Part shown: positions 25,681 to 33,927 of the stretch, in pieces | How positions within the stretch are numbered: the first letter of the stretch is position 1 | Layout: each line of letters opens with the position of its first letter | Assembly: GCF_020905345.1 (NCBI RefSeq) | Contig: NZ_JAJJMO010000001.1 | Location: forward strand, 434,001 to 498,000 | DNA from: Flavobacterium pisciphilum | GTDB lineage: Bacteria; Bacteroidota; Bacteroidia; Flavobacteriales; Flavobacteriaceae | Length of the DNA stretch: 64,000 nt | Reading direction: 5' to 3' | Notes under the pieces: generated by a model | Told to the model about the DNA's origin: nothing | Database searches by the model: none | The model's input: only the letters and a program-made list of their open reading frames with translations | Position numbers and translations under genes: made by a program

Positions 25681-26946
25681 CTACACTTCACTTTTCACAG
25701 CCACAGCCGCAGCTTTCTCTTTAGATTTAACCAATTTATTCACCCTCCAAACAAAGAATATAGTACAAAGAGATATAACCGAAATAACATAACCTAGAAT
25801 ATCATAGTTTTCTAATGGAGAAGTCTTGGTTTCTTGGTGTACAATCAATCCGGCGCAAACAGCTGCAATACCACCAGCAATTTGTTGCATAGAAGAAGTA
25901 ATCGACATATAAGCACCACGATCTTGCATTTCAGGAATACCAGTATTAAGAGTTGTTGCTGGAACCATACGGCTCATGATACCCATAAACATAATCATAG
26001 TAAGCCCAACGATTTGCCATAAAGGAACAGCATCAAGATTAGTATAAATTAATATTATGATAATTGAGAGTACAGACCCACCTGTAAATAACCAAAACTT
26101 ACTAATCTTATCACTTAATTTACCTACTATAGGCATTATAAAAAGTACTGAAAGTCCAGTGTAAAAGAAAACCATTGGTAAGTCTAATTGACTTATTTTG
26201 ATGTTATTTACTAGGAAAGCACTACCAAAAGGCTGCAACATAAATCCACCTATTGACAAAAACGCAATAGCCAGAAAACCAACTTGATAATCCTTATTAC
26301 TTAAAGTATGCCATAAATGCAGAAATGGGCTTTTATCCGACTGTAATTCAAGGTGTTTTACTACGGGTTTCATTATGATTACAATTGTAACAAGTATAAG
26401 AATTCCTAAACCTGCAATCATTAAAAATGACGAATGCCAACCCCAGTGATTTGCAAAAAAAAGTCCCAGCGGAATTCCTAAAATTTGGCTAGATGCAAAT
26501 GCCATTTGGATAAAACCCATCACACGACCACGCTGATGAATCACAAATAAATCGGTTACAATCGCTAATGATACAGAACCAATAACACCACCAAAAAGAC
26601 CAGTTACAATTCTAGCAGCAAGCAATAAAGTATAATTGGTTGCTAGAGCACAAAAAACTGTTCCAATAATAAATCCAGTGTAAAAGAAAATCAATAATTT
26701 TTTTCGGTCAAATTTATCAGCAAAACCTGCTGCAAGTAGTCCCGATATACCTGCACTAAATGCATAAGCCGAAACAGTCAATCCAAAATTGGCTGTAGTC
26801 ATATCGAGTTTTTTCATTAATATATCCCCAAGTGGAGAAATAACCATAAAATCGAGAATTACTGTAAATTGTAAAAGCGCCAATAAAACGATAATATATT
26901 TTTGATAAGGAGAAAAGGGAGGAGTTTCTATTTTTGTTTTTTCCAT
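25681..26946 (-). CDS. MFS transporter (DHA1-type)
   Basis: Twelve-helix exporter of 421 residues. Motif A appears as GFADKFDRKKLLIFF after helix 2, and MQDRGAYMSITSSMQQIAGG lies in the C-terminal half; the Bcr/CflA-AraJ-type architecture is clear. The last dozen codons (EKAAAVAVKSEV) are read from CAG-rich sequence that looks like an extension of the adjacent repeat array. Third gene of a tetR-HMA-MFS transcript, 16 bp after the HMA-like gene, so probably under TetR control. Substrate unknown. Confidence 0.9.
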   Translation of the reverse strand: MEKTKIETPPFSPYQKYIIVLLALLQFTVILDFMVISPLGDILMKKLDMTTANFGLTVSAYAFSAGISGLLAAGFADKFDRKKLLIFFYTGFIIGTVFCALATNYTLLLAARIVTGLFGGVIGSVSLAIVTDLFVIHQRGRVMGFIQMAFASSQILGIPLGLFFANHWGWHSSFLMIAGLGILILVTIVIIMKPVVKHLELQSDKSPFLHLWHTLSNKDYQVGFLAIAFLSIGGFMLQPFGSAFLVNNIKISQLDLPMVFFYTGLSVLFIMPIVGKLSDKISKFWLFTGGSVLSIIIILIYTNLDAVPLWQIVGLTMIMFMGIMSRMVPATTLNTGIPEMQDRGAYMSITSSMQQIAGGIAAVCAGLIVHQETKTSPLENYDILGYVISVISLCTIFFVWRVNKLVKSKEKAAAVAVKSEV

Positions 26947-26962
26947 TTGCTTTGTTGTATTT

Positions 26963-27190
26963 TTAATTTAATTCTTGACACTCATGGCCAAGATTGTTTA
27001 TAATATTGATAATCATATCGACAGTAAGATATTCCGAAACAACGCGTAACACGCAATCTATATCCTCGGTATCAATACTCCATTGCAGAATATCTGCATG
27101 ATTACTCAGTGTTTTGCTTACAGTACAATTAGCACATAATTGCTGTATATTGGTTTTGAAAATAAAAATTTTGTCTAAATCAGTTTCCAT
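26963..27190 (-). CDS. Small HMA-like protein with a CxxC metal-binding motif
   Basis: Protein of 75 residues. The order strand (KIFIFKTNI), loop with Cys19-Ala-Asn-Cys22, helix, strand (WSIDTEDIDCVLRV), helix (VDMIINIINNLGH) follows the beta-alpha-beta-beta-alpha-beta plan of heavy-metal-associated domains, and CANC is a typical metal site. It could be a copper or zinc chaperone, or a regulator accessory. Many flavobacterial relatives lack the cysteines, so their presence here is notable. Located 8 bp after the tetR gene and 16 bp before an MFS gene. Confidence 0.7.
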   Translation of the reverse strand: METDLDKIFIFKTNIQQLCANCTVSKTLSNHADILQWSIDTEDIDCVLRVVSEYLTVDMIINIINNLGHECQELN

Positions 27191-27198
27191 AGTAGTGT

Positions 27199-27795
27199 TT
27201 ATGGTTTTAATGCTCTTATTGAGGCCTGAAAAGCTTCTTTCATCATTTCTTGAGTAAGTTTGAAAGGCTTCCCTCCCAAGCTTTTTCCTTCATTATGAAA
27301 ATTTAGTAAGGTATACAAAGGACCGTAGGCAATGCTCCAAAAAACTTCAAATTGCATTTCAATCAGTTCTTTATTTTGTAATGCATTCGTAATAAATTGT
27401 TTCATGATTATCCTAAAATCAGAGAATTTGGTTGTAGAATTCAATATATCATCAGCGTGTGGGGACTGCTTAATTACTTCAAAAAAAGCAACTTTTTTAG
27501 GGTGCTTAAACGTAAATGCCGCACGATTTTGCCATTGTATCCATAATCCTTCTTCAAAAGCCATATCTGGAGAAAAATTATCTATTGTAGAAGCAAAGAA
27601 TTCTAAGGCTATCTCTGCTCCAATTTTCTTAATCAAATCATCTTTGTCTTTGTAATAAATATAGAGAGTCGCTACTGAAATATTACAGGCTTTGGCTAGC
27701 TTATTCATGCTAAATCCTTGAAAACCATACTCAACAATTAATTCAATTGCCTTAACCACAACCAGCTTCTCTTTATCTATATCTCTTACTCTCAT
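27199..27795 (-). CDS. TetR/AcrR family regulator
   Basis: Repressor of 198 residues. The TetR DNA-binding domain occupies about 8-55, with VEYGFQGFSMNKLAKACNIS and VATLYIYYKDKDDLIKKIG. The C-terminal helical ligand domain is variable. First gene of the operon tetR-HMA-MFS. A nested palindrome lies upstream across its promoter, consistent with autoregulation of the whole operon. The inducer is probably a substrate of the MFS pump. Confidence 0.93.
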   Translation of the reverse strand: MRVRDIDKEKLVVVKAIELIVEYGFQGFSMNKLAKACNISVATLYIYYKDKDDLIKKIGAEIALEFFASTIDNFSPDMAFEEGLWIQWQNRAAFTFKHPKKVAFFEVIKQSPHADDILNSTTKFSDFRIIMKQFITNALQNKELIEMQFEVFWSIAYGPLYTLLNFHNEGKSLGGKPFKLTQEMMKEAFQASIRALKP

Positions 27796-27811
27796 AATTG
27801 AAATTTTTTAG

Positions 27812-27859
27812 CAAATATAAAAACATTAAATGAATGAACATTCTTTTATTAATGTTTTT
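27812..27859 (-). promoter_or_regulatory. tetR promoter with nested inverted repeats
   Basis: On the minus strand TATATTTG (plus coordinates 27812-27819) matches TAnnTTTG and ends 16 nt before the tetR ATG. Upstream, AAAAACATTAA (27819-27829) pairs exactly with 27849-27859, and within this GAATG-AA-CATTC lies at 27832-27843 with nearly the same centre. The site covers the gap between the -33 and -7 elements. Confidence 0.65.
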
Positions 27860-28056
27860 TTTCATTAAATCAAAAAAAAGGCATTTCTATAATTTAGTTT
27901 AAAACACAAAACAAACCCTTAATAAACAAACATACCCAGTGATTTCAAGCGCTAACATTCACAAAACACAACTGAAAACCAACAGATTAAAAATAAAAAA
28001 AACTGGACTATTAACAATACTCAAAACTGGATTATTTTCAGAAATACATAACTTCC

Positions 28057-28064
28057 TACCTTTG
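28057..28064 (+). promoter_or_regulatory. -7 element immediately before the YggS ATG (probable leaderless mRNA)
   Basis: TACCTTTG matches TAnnTTTG and ends only 5 nt before the ATG at 28070. Given the usual spacing of this element to the start of transcription, the mRNA would begin at or next to the A of the ATG. Confidence 0.55.
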
Positions 28065-28069
28065 CTCCT

Positions 28070-28801
28070 ATGAAGGAGACGATTATTTTAAATTTGAAAG
28101 ATGTTCATCAACGCATCGAAAATGCTTGTAAATTATCAGGCAGAGACATATCGGATGTGCAATTATTATTGGCAACCAAAACTGTTCCTGCAGAAAAAAT
28201 ACGCATCGCTATTGAAGCTGGCGAAACTTTGATTGGTGAGAATAAAATGCAAGAACTAAGAGATAAAGATTCCGAATTAAGAACATTAAATATCGAGCGC
28301 CATTTTATTGGGCACTTACAATCCAACAAAATAAAGGATGTTTTAAAATATGTTACATGCATTCAATCCCTAGACAGAATAAGTTTAGCTGAAGAACTTC
28401 ACAAACAACTACAAAAACAAGGAAGAAATCTGGATGTCTTTGTACAAGTAAACACATCATACGAAGAAAGCAAATTTGGACTTGCACCAAAAGAGGTCAT
28501 TGCATTTATTAAAGAAATAAAAAAGTACGATACACTAAATGTAAAAGGCTTAATGACAATTGGATTATTAGATGTACAAAAAGAAAAAATGCAACCTTCC
28601 CTAAGATTACTTCGAGAGATAAGAGATGAAATTTATGCTGAGGGAATAGAAAATCAGAAAAAACTACTGCTTTCTATGGGAATGTCACAAGATCTAGAAC
28701 TAGCCATAGCCGAGGGTTCTAACATGGTGAGAATAGGCACATCCATCTTCGGAAACCGATTTTTAGGAAAAGACATATGGAATGAGAATATTGCAGAATA
28801 A
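28070..28801 (+). CDS. yggS: YggS/PROSC family PLP-binding protein
   Basis: Pyridoxal-phosphate homeostasis protein of 243 residues with an alanine-racemase-type barrel. PLP lysine is K37 in LLLATKTVPAEKI (K36 in E. coli YggS). Other family blocks: GENKMQELRDKD, HFIGHLQSNKIKDVLKY, QVNTSYEESKFGL, LSMGMSQDLELAIAEGSNMV and RIGTSIFG. The family keeps free PLP low and affects amino-acid balance. It precedes a small AAA ATPase on the same strand, but that gene has its own -7 box. An overlap of promoter and start codon region is described separately. Confidence 0.93.
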   Translation: MKETIILNLKDVHQRIENACKLSGRDISDVQLLLATKTVPAEKIRIAIEAGETLIGENKMQELRDKDSELRTLNIERHFIGHLQSNKIKDVLKYVTCIQSLDRISLAEELHKQLQKQGRNLDVFVQVNTSYEESKFGLAPKEVIAFIKEIKKYDTLNVKGLMTIGLLDVQKEKMQPSLRLLREIRDEIYAEGIENQKKLLLSMGMSQDLELAIAEGSNMVRIGTSIFGNRFLGKDIWNENIAE

Positions 28802-28805
28802 ACCA

Positions 28806-28813
28806 TAATTTTG
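28806..28813 (+). promoter_or_regulatory. Bacteroidota -7 element of the AAA ATPase gene
   Basis: TAATTTTG matches TAnnTTTG and ends 18 nt before the ATG at 28832, just after the yggS stop. Confidence 0.5.
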
Positions 28814-28831
28814 CATCAAATAAGAAATGAG

Positions 28832-29539
28832 ATGAATCTATACGAACTTACCGTAAACGATACCGAAAAAATAGCCTTGAATGATTTGTTTTTCAGTGAA
28901 GAAAATAAAGCTGCATTGTCGCAAACCATAAAAGAACATCAATATCTTGACGAATTAAAAAAATACAATCTTAAAGTAGATAATAAGATATTATTATACG
29001 GACATTCGGGTTGTGGAAAAACAACCACAGCCAAAGCCATAGCAACTGCATTGAATAAAAATATTGTGATAATAAATCTTAGCACATTAATCAATGCTAG
29101 AATCGGAGAAACTTCCAGAAATGTAAAGGCAATATTTGATAAAGCGATTAGAGAAAGGGCAGTTTTGTTCTTAGATGAGTTTGATCAAATTGGAAAAAGT
29201 CGTGAAAGCGATGATAAAGACGTAGGCGAAATGCGCAGACTCGTAAACACAATCATACAATTAATAGATTATTTTCCAGAAGACAGCCTGCTGATATGCG
29301 CAACAAACCACTATAATATTATAGATACCGCACTATTGAGAAGGTTTCAAATACGATTAAAATTTGAAATGCCTGATGATAAAGAATTAGATACATACTA
29401 CGATAAATTATTAGCAACATTCCCAATACATCTGCAAGATATTCCACGCAGGTATAAAATTTCATATGCCGAAACCAAAGATTACATTCATACAACAATG
29501 AAAAAACAAATCATCGAAGAACTGGAACTTCAAAAGTAA
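28832..29539 (+). CDS. Minimal AAA family ATPase
   Basis: ATP-driven remodelling protein of 235 residues. The start is the ATG at 28832 (MNLYELTVNDTEKI); an in-frame TTG at 28811 is inside the promoter. Walker A GHSGCGKTTT, Walker B AVLFLDEFD, sensor 1 LICATNHYN and arginine finger LLRRFQIRLKF are all present and closest to the FtsH/proteasome-ATPase AAA subfamily. It has only about 45 residues before Walker A and a very short lid, and no protease, membrane helix or substrate domain. A single-domain AAA protein of this kind probably works with a partner; none is obvious nearby. Confidence 0.88.
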   Translation: MNLYELTVNDTEKIALNDLFFSEENKAALSQTIKEHQYLDELKKYNLKVDNKILLYGHSGCGKTTTAKAIATALNKNIVIINLSTLINARIGETSRNVKAIFDKAIRERAVLFLDEFDQIGKSRESDDKDVGEMRRLVNTIIQLIDYFPEDSLLICATNHYNIIDTALLRRFQIRLKFEMPDDKELDTYYDKLLATFPIHLQDIPRRYKISYAETKDYIHTTMKKQIIEELELQK

Positions 29540-29729
29540 ATTCTTAGTCAATTTCATTTAAACTCCTTTCAGACTTCCCTCCATTAGTCAATAATTATAT
29601 ATTTATACCCTAACAGTTTATACAAAATCTGTTAGGTAGACTCTACAAACACCTCTATTATCCCCCTAACTAATAATAAGTTAACAACTCCTTACCTATC
29701 TTAAATTTTTGCTAAAAATGCATTCCAAT

Positions 29730-29760
29730 ATTGGCATATCGGGAAAAGTCGATATATTTG
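29730..29760 (+). promoter_or_regulatory. arsR-type promoter with operator; start codon 4 nt after the -7 box
   Basis: ATTG at 29730-29733 is followed after 19 bp by TATATTTG at 29753-29760, and the ATG begins at 29765. The inverted repeat ATATCG (29736-29741) / CGATAT (29750-29755) with an 8-nt spacer overlaps the -7 box; a separate palindrome CCAATATTGG is at 29725-29734. This fits an ArsR-type operator and a leaderless transcript. Confidence 0.65.
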
Positions 29761-29764
29761 CATT

Positions 29765-30064
29765 ATGGAACACATCGAAATATTTAAAGCATTATCAAAC
29801 AAGTCCCGTCTACAAATGTTGGAATGGCTAAAAGAACCCGAAATTAATTTTCCGAGGCAACAATCTTGTGGCTTTGAACACGGTGTATGTGTGGGAGAAA
29901 TACAAGCCAAATCAGGACTTACCCAATCGACTGTTTCAGAATATTTATCTATTCTTCAACGTGCAGGATTCATAGAATCAACTCGTGTTGGACAATGGAC
30001 CTATTACAAACGCAATGAAAAAAGATTTGCAGAACTAAGTAAAATAATTGAATTCAATTTATAA
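29765..30064 (+). CDS. ArsR family regulator with a Cys35/Cys42 pair
   Basis: Winged-helix repressor of 99 residues. The HTH is at about 44-70 (GEIQAKSGLTQSTVSEYLSI), with the wing GQWTYYKRNEKRF. Two cysteines, Cys35 and Cys42, lie in SCGFEHGVCVGEI, before the HTH. In ArsR proteins such residues can bind metals or form a redox switch; the downstream genes (OYE-type reductase, DsbA-like protein) favour a redox or electrophile signal. Its stop is 13 bp before the reductase ATG, so it most likely controls its own operon. Confidence 0.9.
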   Translation: MEHIEIFKALSNKSRLQMLEWLKEPEINFPRQQSCGFEHGVCVGEIQAKSGLTQSTVSEYLSILQRAGFIESTRVGQWTYYKRNEKRFAELSKIIEFNL

Positions 30065-30077
30065 AAAAAGCATTAAT

Positions 30078-31184
30078 ATGAGCACAGATAGTTTATTCAC
30101 GCCTTTTAAATTAAAGACGTTAGATCTTAAAAATAGAATTGTAATGGCGCCTATGACGCGTTCATTTTCCCCTAATGGAGTTCCTACAGATGATGTAGCA
30201 AATTATTACCAAAAAAGAGCTGAAGGCGAAGTCGGTTTGATTTTATCAGAAGGAACTGTTATAAACAGACCTTCATCATCAAATGATGCTAATATACCTC
30301 ACTTTTACGGGGATGAAGCACTAGCAGGATGGAAAAAAGTAATCGATGGGGTTCATACAGCTGGAGGAAAAATGGGACCACAAATTTGGCATATGGGTAT
30401 CATGGACAATCACCACTCTGGATGGGTTCCACCAGTACCTTTTGAAGGACCATCAGGGTTAAATCGACCAGGTTTTAGTAATGGTATAAGTATGACAACC
30501 AAAGATATCGAAGATACAATCCTAGCTTTTGGACAAGCTGCTGCAGATGCCAAAAGATTAGGTTTTGACTGTGTTGAAATACATGGAGCACATGATTATC
30601 TTATAGACCAATTTTTCTGGGATGCTACAAATCACAGAACTGATGCTTACGGTGGTAAAACACTTGCAGAACGTACCCGTTTTGCTGTAGAAGTAATTAA
30701 AGAAGTAAGAAAACAAGTGGGAGAAGATTTTGCAATAATCATCAGACTTTCACAGTTTAAACCAGCAGATTATACCTATAAGTTAGCCAAAAATGCACTA
30801 GAAATGGAAGCTTGGCTTGCTCCACTAGTAGATGCTGGAGTAGACATCTTACATTGTTCACAACGTCGTTTCTGGGAACCAGAATTTGAAGGCAGCGACT
30901 TAAACTTTGCTGGATGGGCTAAAAAAATTACAGGTAAACCAACAATTACAGTAGGTTCAGTAGGACTTTCAAGTGATTTCTTTGGTGCATTTGCTGGCGA
31001 AAGTTCACAACCAACATCTTTAGACGAATTAACAAGACGTATGGATAGAGGTGATTTTGATCTTGTAGCAGTTGGAAGACCAATACTAGCTGATCCAAAT
31101 TGGGTTGCTAAAATAAAACATGGAAAGACAGAAGAACTAAAAGGCTTTACAAAAGAAGCTTTAGCACAATTAGTTATTGAATAA
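30078..31184 (+). CDS. Old yellow enzyme family NADH:flavin oxidoreductase
   Basis: FMN enzyme of 368 residues that reduces activated C=C bonds or other electrophiles with NAD(P)H. The start is the ATG at 30078 (MSTDSLFTPFKLKTLDLKNR); an in-frame TTG at 30048 overlapping arsR is rejected. FMN and active-site motifs: MAPMTRSFSPNGVPTDDVAN, IWHMG, DCVEIHGAHDYLIDQFF (His-x2-His for substrate binding, Tyr near the proton-donor position) and TDAYGG. It follows the ArsR gene by 13 bp. Physiological substrate unknown. Confidence 0.92.
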   Translation: MSTDSLFTPFKLKTLDLKNRIVMAPMTRSFSPNGVPTDDVANYYQKRAEGEVGLILSEGTVINRPSSSNDANIPHFYGDEALAGWKKVIDGVHTAGGKMGPQIWHMGIMDNHHSGWVPPVPFEGPSGLNRPGFSNGISMTTKDIEDTILAFGQAAADAKRLGFDCVEIHGAHDYLIDQFFWDATNHRTDAYGGKTLAERTRFAVEVIKEVRKQVGEDFAIIIRLSQFKPADYTYKLAKNALEMEAWLAPLVDAGVDILHCSQRRFWEPEFEGSDLNFAGWAKKITGKPTITVGSVGLSSDFFGAFAGESSQPTSLDELTRRMDRGDFDLVAVGRPILADPNWVAKIKHGKTEELKGFTKEALAQLVIE

Positions 31185-31279
31185 ATTATATGAAACAAGT
31201 ATAAGTTTCAAAAGAAAGCTGATTACTTTGACCCATTTAAGTAACCAGCTTTCTAATTAAAAAACAAAAATAAAACATT

Positions 31280-32017
31280 ATGGAAATAATAGAAACACCT
31301 AAAATGAAAGTAGAAGTTTGGAGCGATATCATGTGTCCGTTTTGCTACATTGGAAAACGAAATTACGAAACAGCACTTACCAAATTCGCCGATAATAAAG
31401 ACATTGAAATTGTTTGGAAAAGCTTCCAACTAGACCCAAATATTCCTGAACATTTTGACAAAAAAGAAAATGTTTACGAATATCTAGCCAACAGAAAAGG
31501 AATGAGCTACGAAAGTTCAGTAAAAATGCATCAAAACGTAGTTGAAACTGCAAAAAATGCAGGATTAGAGTACAACTTTGATAATGCAGTTGTAGCCAAT
31601 TCATTCAATGCACATCGAATGATACAACTAGCCAAAACAAAAGGCCTTGGTGACCAAGCAGAAGAACGTTTGTTTTATGCTTATTTCACCGAAAGTAAAA
31701 ACTTTGGAGATCCACAAGTTTTAGAAGAACTTGGAAAAGACATTGGTTTATCAGCCGAAGATGTAAAAGAAGCTTTAACTGATGACCAATATGCAGAAAA
31801 AGTAAAAAATGATGTTCAAGAAGCACAACAACTTGGTATAAATGGAGTTCCATTTTTCATTTTCAATCGCAAGTATGCTATAAATGGGGCACAATCACCA
31901 GATACTTTTTTACAAACATTGGAAAAATCATTTGGAGAGTGGAGAAAAGATAATCCAGCTACAAATCTTGATATAATCAATGGGCAGTCTTGTACTCCAG
32001 ACGGGAATTGCAACTAA
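31280..32017 (+). CDS. DsbA/FrnE family thiol oxidoreductase
   Basis: Thioredoxin-fold protein of 245 residues with the active site Cys19-Pro-Phe-Cys22 in VWSDIMCPFCYIGKR and the cis-Pro loop GINGVPFFIFN. No signal peptide, so it acts in the cytoplasm, as do FrnE/HCCA-isomerase-type members. The C-terminus adds two cysteines (GQSCTPDGNC). It is 95 bp after the OYE gene and 165 bp before a thiolase gene; these genes are probably functionally linked in redox or electrophile metabolism. Confidence 0.9.
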   Translation: MEIIETPKMKVEVWSDIMCPFCYIGKRNYETALTKFADNKDIEIVWKSFQLDPNIPEHFDKKENVYEYLANRKGMSYESSVKMHQNVVETAKNAGLEYNFDNAVVANSFNAHRMIQLAKTKGLGDQAEERLFYAYFTESKNFGDPQVLEELGKDIGLSAEDVKEALTDDQYAEKVKNDVQEAQQLGINGVPFFIFNRKYAINGAQSPDTFLQTLEKSFGEWRKDNPATNLDIINGQSCTPDGNCN

Positions 32018-32182
32018 TTAATATCAAATAATTTTGACATAAATAAATCTTCAGTTTTAAATATAAAGCTGGAGATTTATTATTTATACATAACTCAATA
32101 CATTTGAATCTAAATTATTAAATTTATTATTCTAAAGTAAAACTTTAATAGTAAGACTTTCATTTAAATAAAATCCTAGACT

Positions 32183-33463
32183 ATGAATAATAATGACAAA
32201 ATAAGAAAAGTAGCAATCGTAGGATACAATAGAATTCCTTTTGCAAGAGCAAATACTGCTTACGCCAAAGTAGGAAATCAAGATATGATGATTGCAGCTC
32301 TAAATGGACTTATTGAAAAATACAGACTACAAGGAAAACTACTTGGTGAAGTTGCTGGAGGAGCAGTAATAAAACACACATACGACAGTAATCTTATTAG
32401 AGAGTGTGTCATGAAAACTGCTCTTGATCCTGCTACCCCAGCTTGTGATTTACAACAAGCCTGCGATACAGGAATAGAAAGTGCCATATATATTGCTAAT
32501 AAAATAGCTTTGGGACAAATAGAATCTGGAATAGCTGGTGGTGTAGATTCTATAAGCGATATCCCAATTGCAGTAAGCGAAAATTTAAGGAAGGTGCTTC
32601 TCAATGCTAGGAAAGAAAAAACTTTGGGTGGAAAAATAAAACAGTTTTTCAAGCTACGTCCTAAAGATTTCACTCCTCTAGTTCCTCAAAATGAAGAACC
32701 ACAAACAGGACTCTCTATGGGTGGTCATACAGAGATTACAGCCAAATATTATAAAATAGCCCGAGAAGATCAAGATGCCCTAGCCTTACAAAGCCATTTA
32801 AATATGGCAAAAGCCTACGATGAAGGATTCTTTAATGATATGATTACACCATTTCAAGGACTTGACAAAGACAATAACCTAAGAAAAGACAGTACTCTTG
32901 AAAAACTAGCAAAGCTACCTCCTGCATTTGATAAAACCAATGGTACACTTACAGCTGGTAACTCTACTCCTCTTACAGATGGAGCGTCGTGCATTCTTTT
33001 GGCTAGTGAAGAATGGGCAAAAGAACAAGGACTTCCTATTCTTGCCTACATCACTTTTGCTGAAGTTGCTGCCATCGAATATGTAAAAAATCAACAAAAT
33101 CTTTTATTAGCCCCTCTATTTGCAGCAAGTAGAATGCTCGATAGAGCTGGATTGACATTACAAGATTTTGATTATTACGAAATACACGAAGCCTTTGCTG
33201 CTCAAGTTCTGGCAACATTAAAAATTTGGGAAAGTCCAGAACTCAGTAAAGAATTAGGACTAAAGAAAAGTCTTGGAGCAATAGACAGAAACAAACTCAA
33301 TGTAAAAGGAAGCAGTCTTGCTGCAGCACATCCTTTTGCAGCCACAGGTGGAAGAATAATTGGAGTCATGACAAAACTACTCAACGAAAAAGGCTCTGGT
33401 AGAGGCTTTATATCAATTTGTGCTGCTGGTGGGCAAGGAATAACTATGATAATAGAAAAATAA
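32183..33463 (+). CDS. Thiolase (acetyl-CoA C-acyltransferase)
   Basis: Condensing or cleaving enzyme of 426 residues acting on 3-ketoacyl-CoA. Catalytic residues in place: Cys94 (CDLQQACDTG), His335 (YEIHEAFAAQ) and Cys413 (ISICAAGGQG). LNVKGSSLAAAHPFAATGGR is the conserved glycine/alanine-rich block before the last motif. Length resembles the FadI/long-chain type more than the 392-residue biosynthetic type. It is 6 bp before a DoxX-like gene. Confidence 0.93.
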   Translation: MNNNDKIRKVAIVGYNRIPFARANTAYAKVGNQDMMIAALNGLIEKYRLQGKLLGEVAGGAVIKHTYDSNLIRECVMKTALDPATPACDLQQACDTGIESAIYIANKIALGQIESGIAGGVDSISDIPIAVSENLRKVLLNARKEKTLGGKIKQFFKLRPKDFTPLVPQNEEPQTGLSMGGHTEITAKYYKIAREDQDALALQSHLNMAKAYDEGFFNDMITPFQGLDKDNNLRKDSTLEKLAKLPPAFDKTNGTLTAGNSTPLTDGASCILLASEEWAKEQGLPILAYITFAEVAAIEYVKNQQNLLLAPLFAASRMLDRAGLTLQDFDYYEIHEAFAAQVLATLKIWESPELSKELGLKKSLGAIDRNKLNVKGSSLAAAHPFAATGGRIIGVMTKLLNEKGSGRGFISICAAGGQGITMIIEK

Positions 33464-33469
33464 ATACAA

Positions 33470-33913
33470 ATGAAAAACACACAACAATTTGCTCAAATCT
33501 TTCTAAGATTAGCACTAGGAATTGGCTTTATTTTACCCGTGATGGATCGATTAGGAATGCTTGGAGCAGCAGGAGAACCAAATGTAGGTTGGGGAAATTG
33601 GGCTAATTTTGTCGATTATACAAACTCCTTAATGCCTTACCTAAATCATGATGTAACTAATGTTATGGCGATTATCGCAACACTAGCAGAAATCGTGTTT
33701 GGAATCTTATTAATTATTGGTTTTAAGATCAAAACTACAGCTTATGGAAGCTTTCTGTTAACATTATCATTTGCTTTAAGCATGCTGATTTTTGCAGGAT
33801 ACAGAGCACCATTTAATTACTCTGTATTTACTGCAAGTGCTGCTTCTTTACTATTGGCTTCAATTCCATTTTACAATTGGAGCATTGATAAATTGATTGC
33901 TTCTAAAAAATAA
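33470..33913 (+). CDS. DoxX-like family membrane protein
   Basis: Protein of 147 residues with four membrane helices (LRLALGIGFILPVMDRLG, TNVMAIIATLAEIVFGILLI, AYGSFLLTLSFALSMLIF, ASAASLLLASIPFYNW). The A/E-containing helix 2 (LAEIVFGILLIIGFK) matches the DoxX pattern. It is 6 bp after the thiolase, so co-transcribed. Role unknown; DoxX proteins are often found with redox enzymes, as here with the OYE and DsbA-like genes upstream. Confidence 0.82.
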   Translation: MKNTQQFAQIFLRLALGIGFILPVMDRLGMLGAAGEPNVGWGNWANFVDYTNSLMPYLNHDVTNVMAIIATLAEIVFGILLIIGFKIKTTAYGSFLLTLSFALSMLIFAGYRAPFNYSVFTASAASLLLASIPFYNWSIDKLIASKK

Positions 33914-33927
33914 TCAATTTAAGACAA

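Noticed and set aside
25546..25797. Overlapping plus-strand reading frames in the repeat spacer
   Set aside because: They run through repeat sequence and the antisense of the MFS gene, are low-complexity and have no recognisable domain.
32278..32673. 131-codon minus-strand frame inside the thiolase gene
   Set aside because: It is the antisense shadow of a well-supported thiolase; the protein has no domain pattern.
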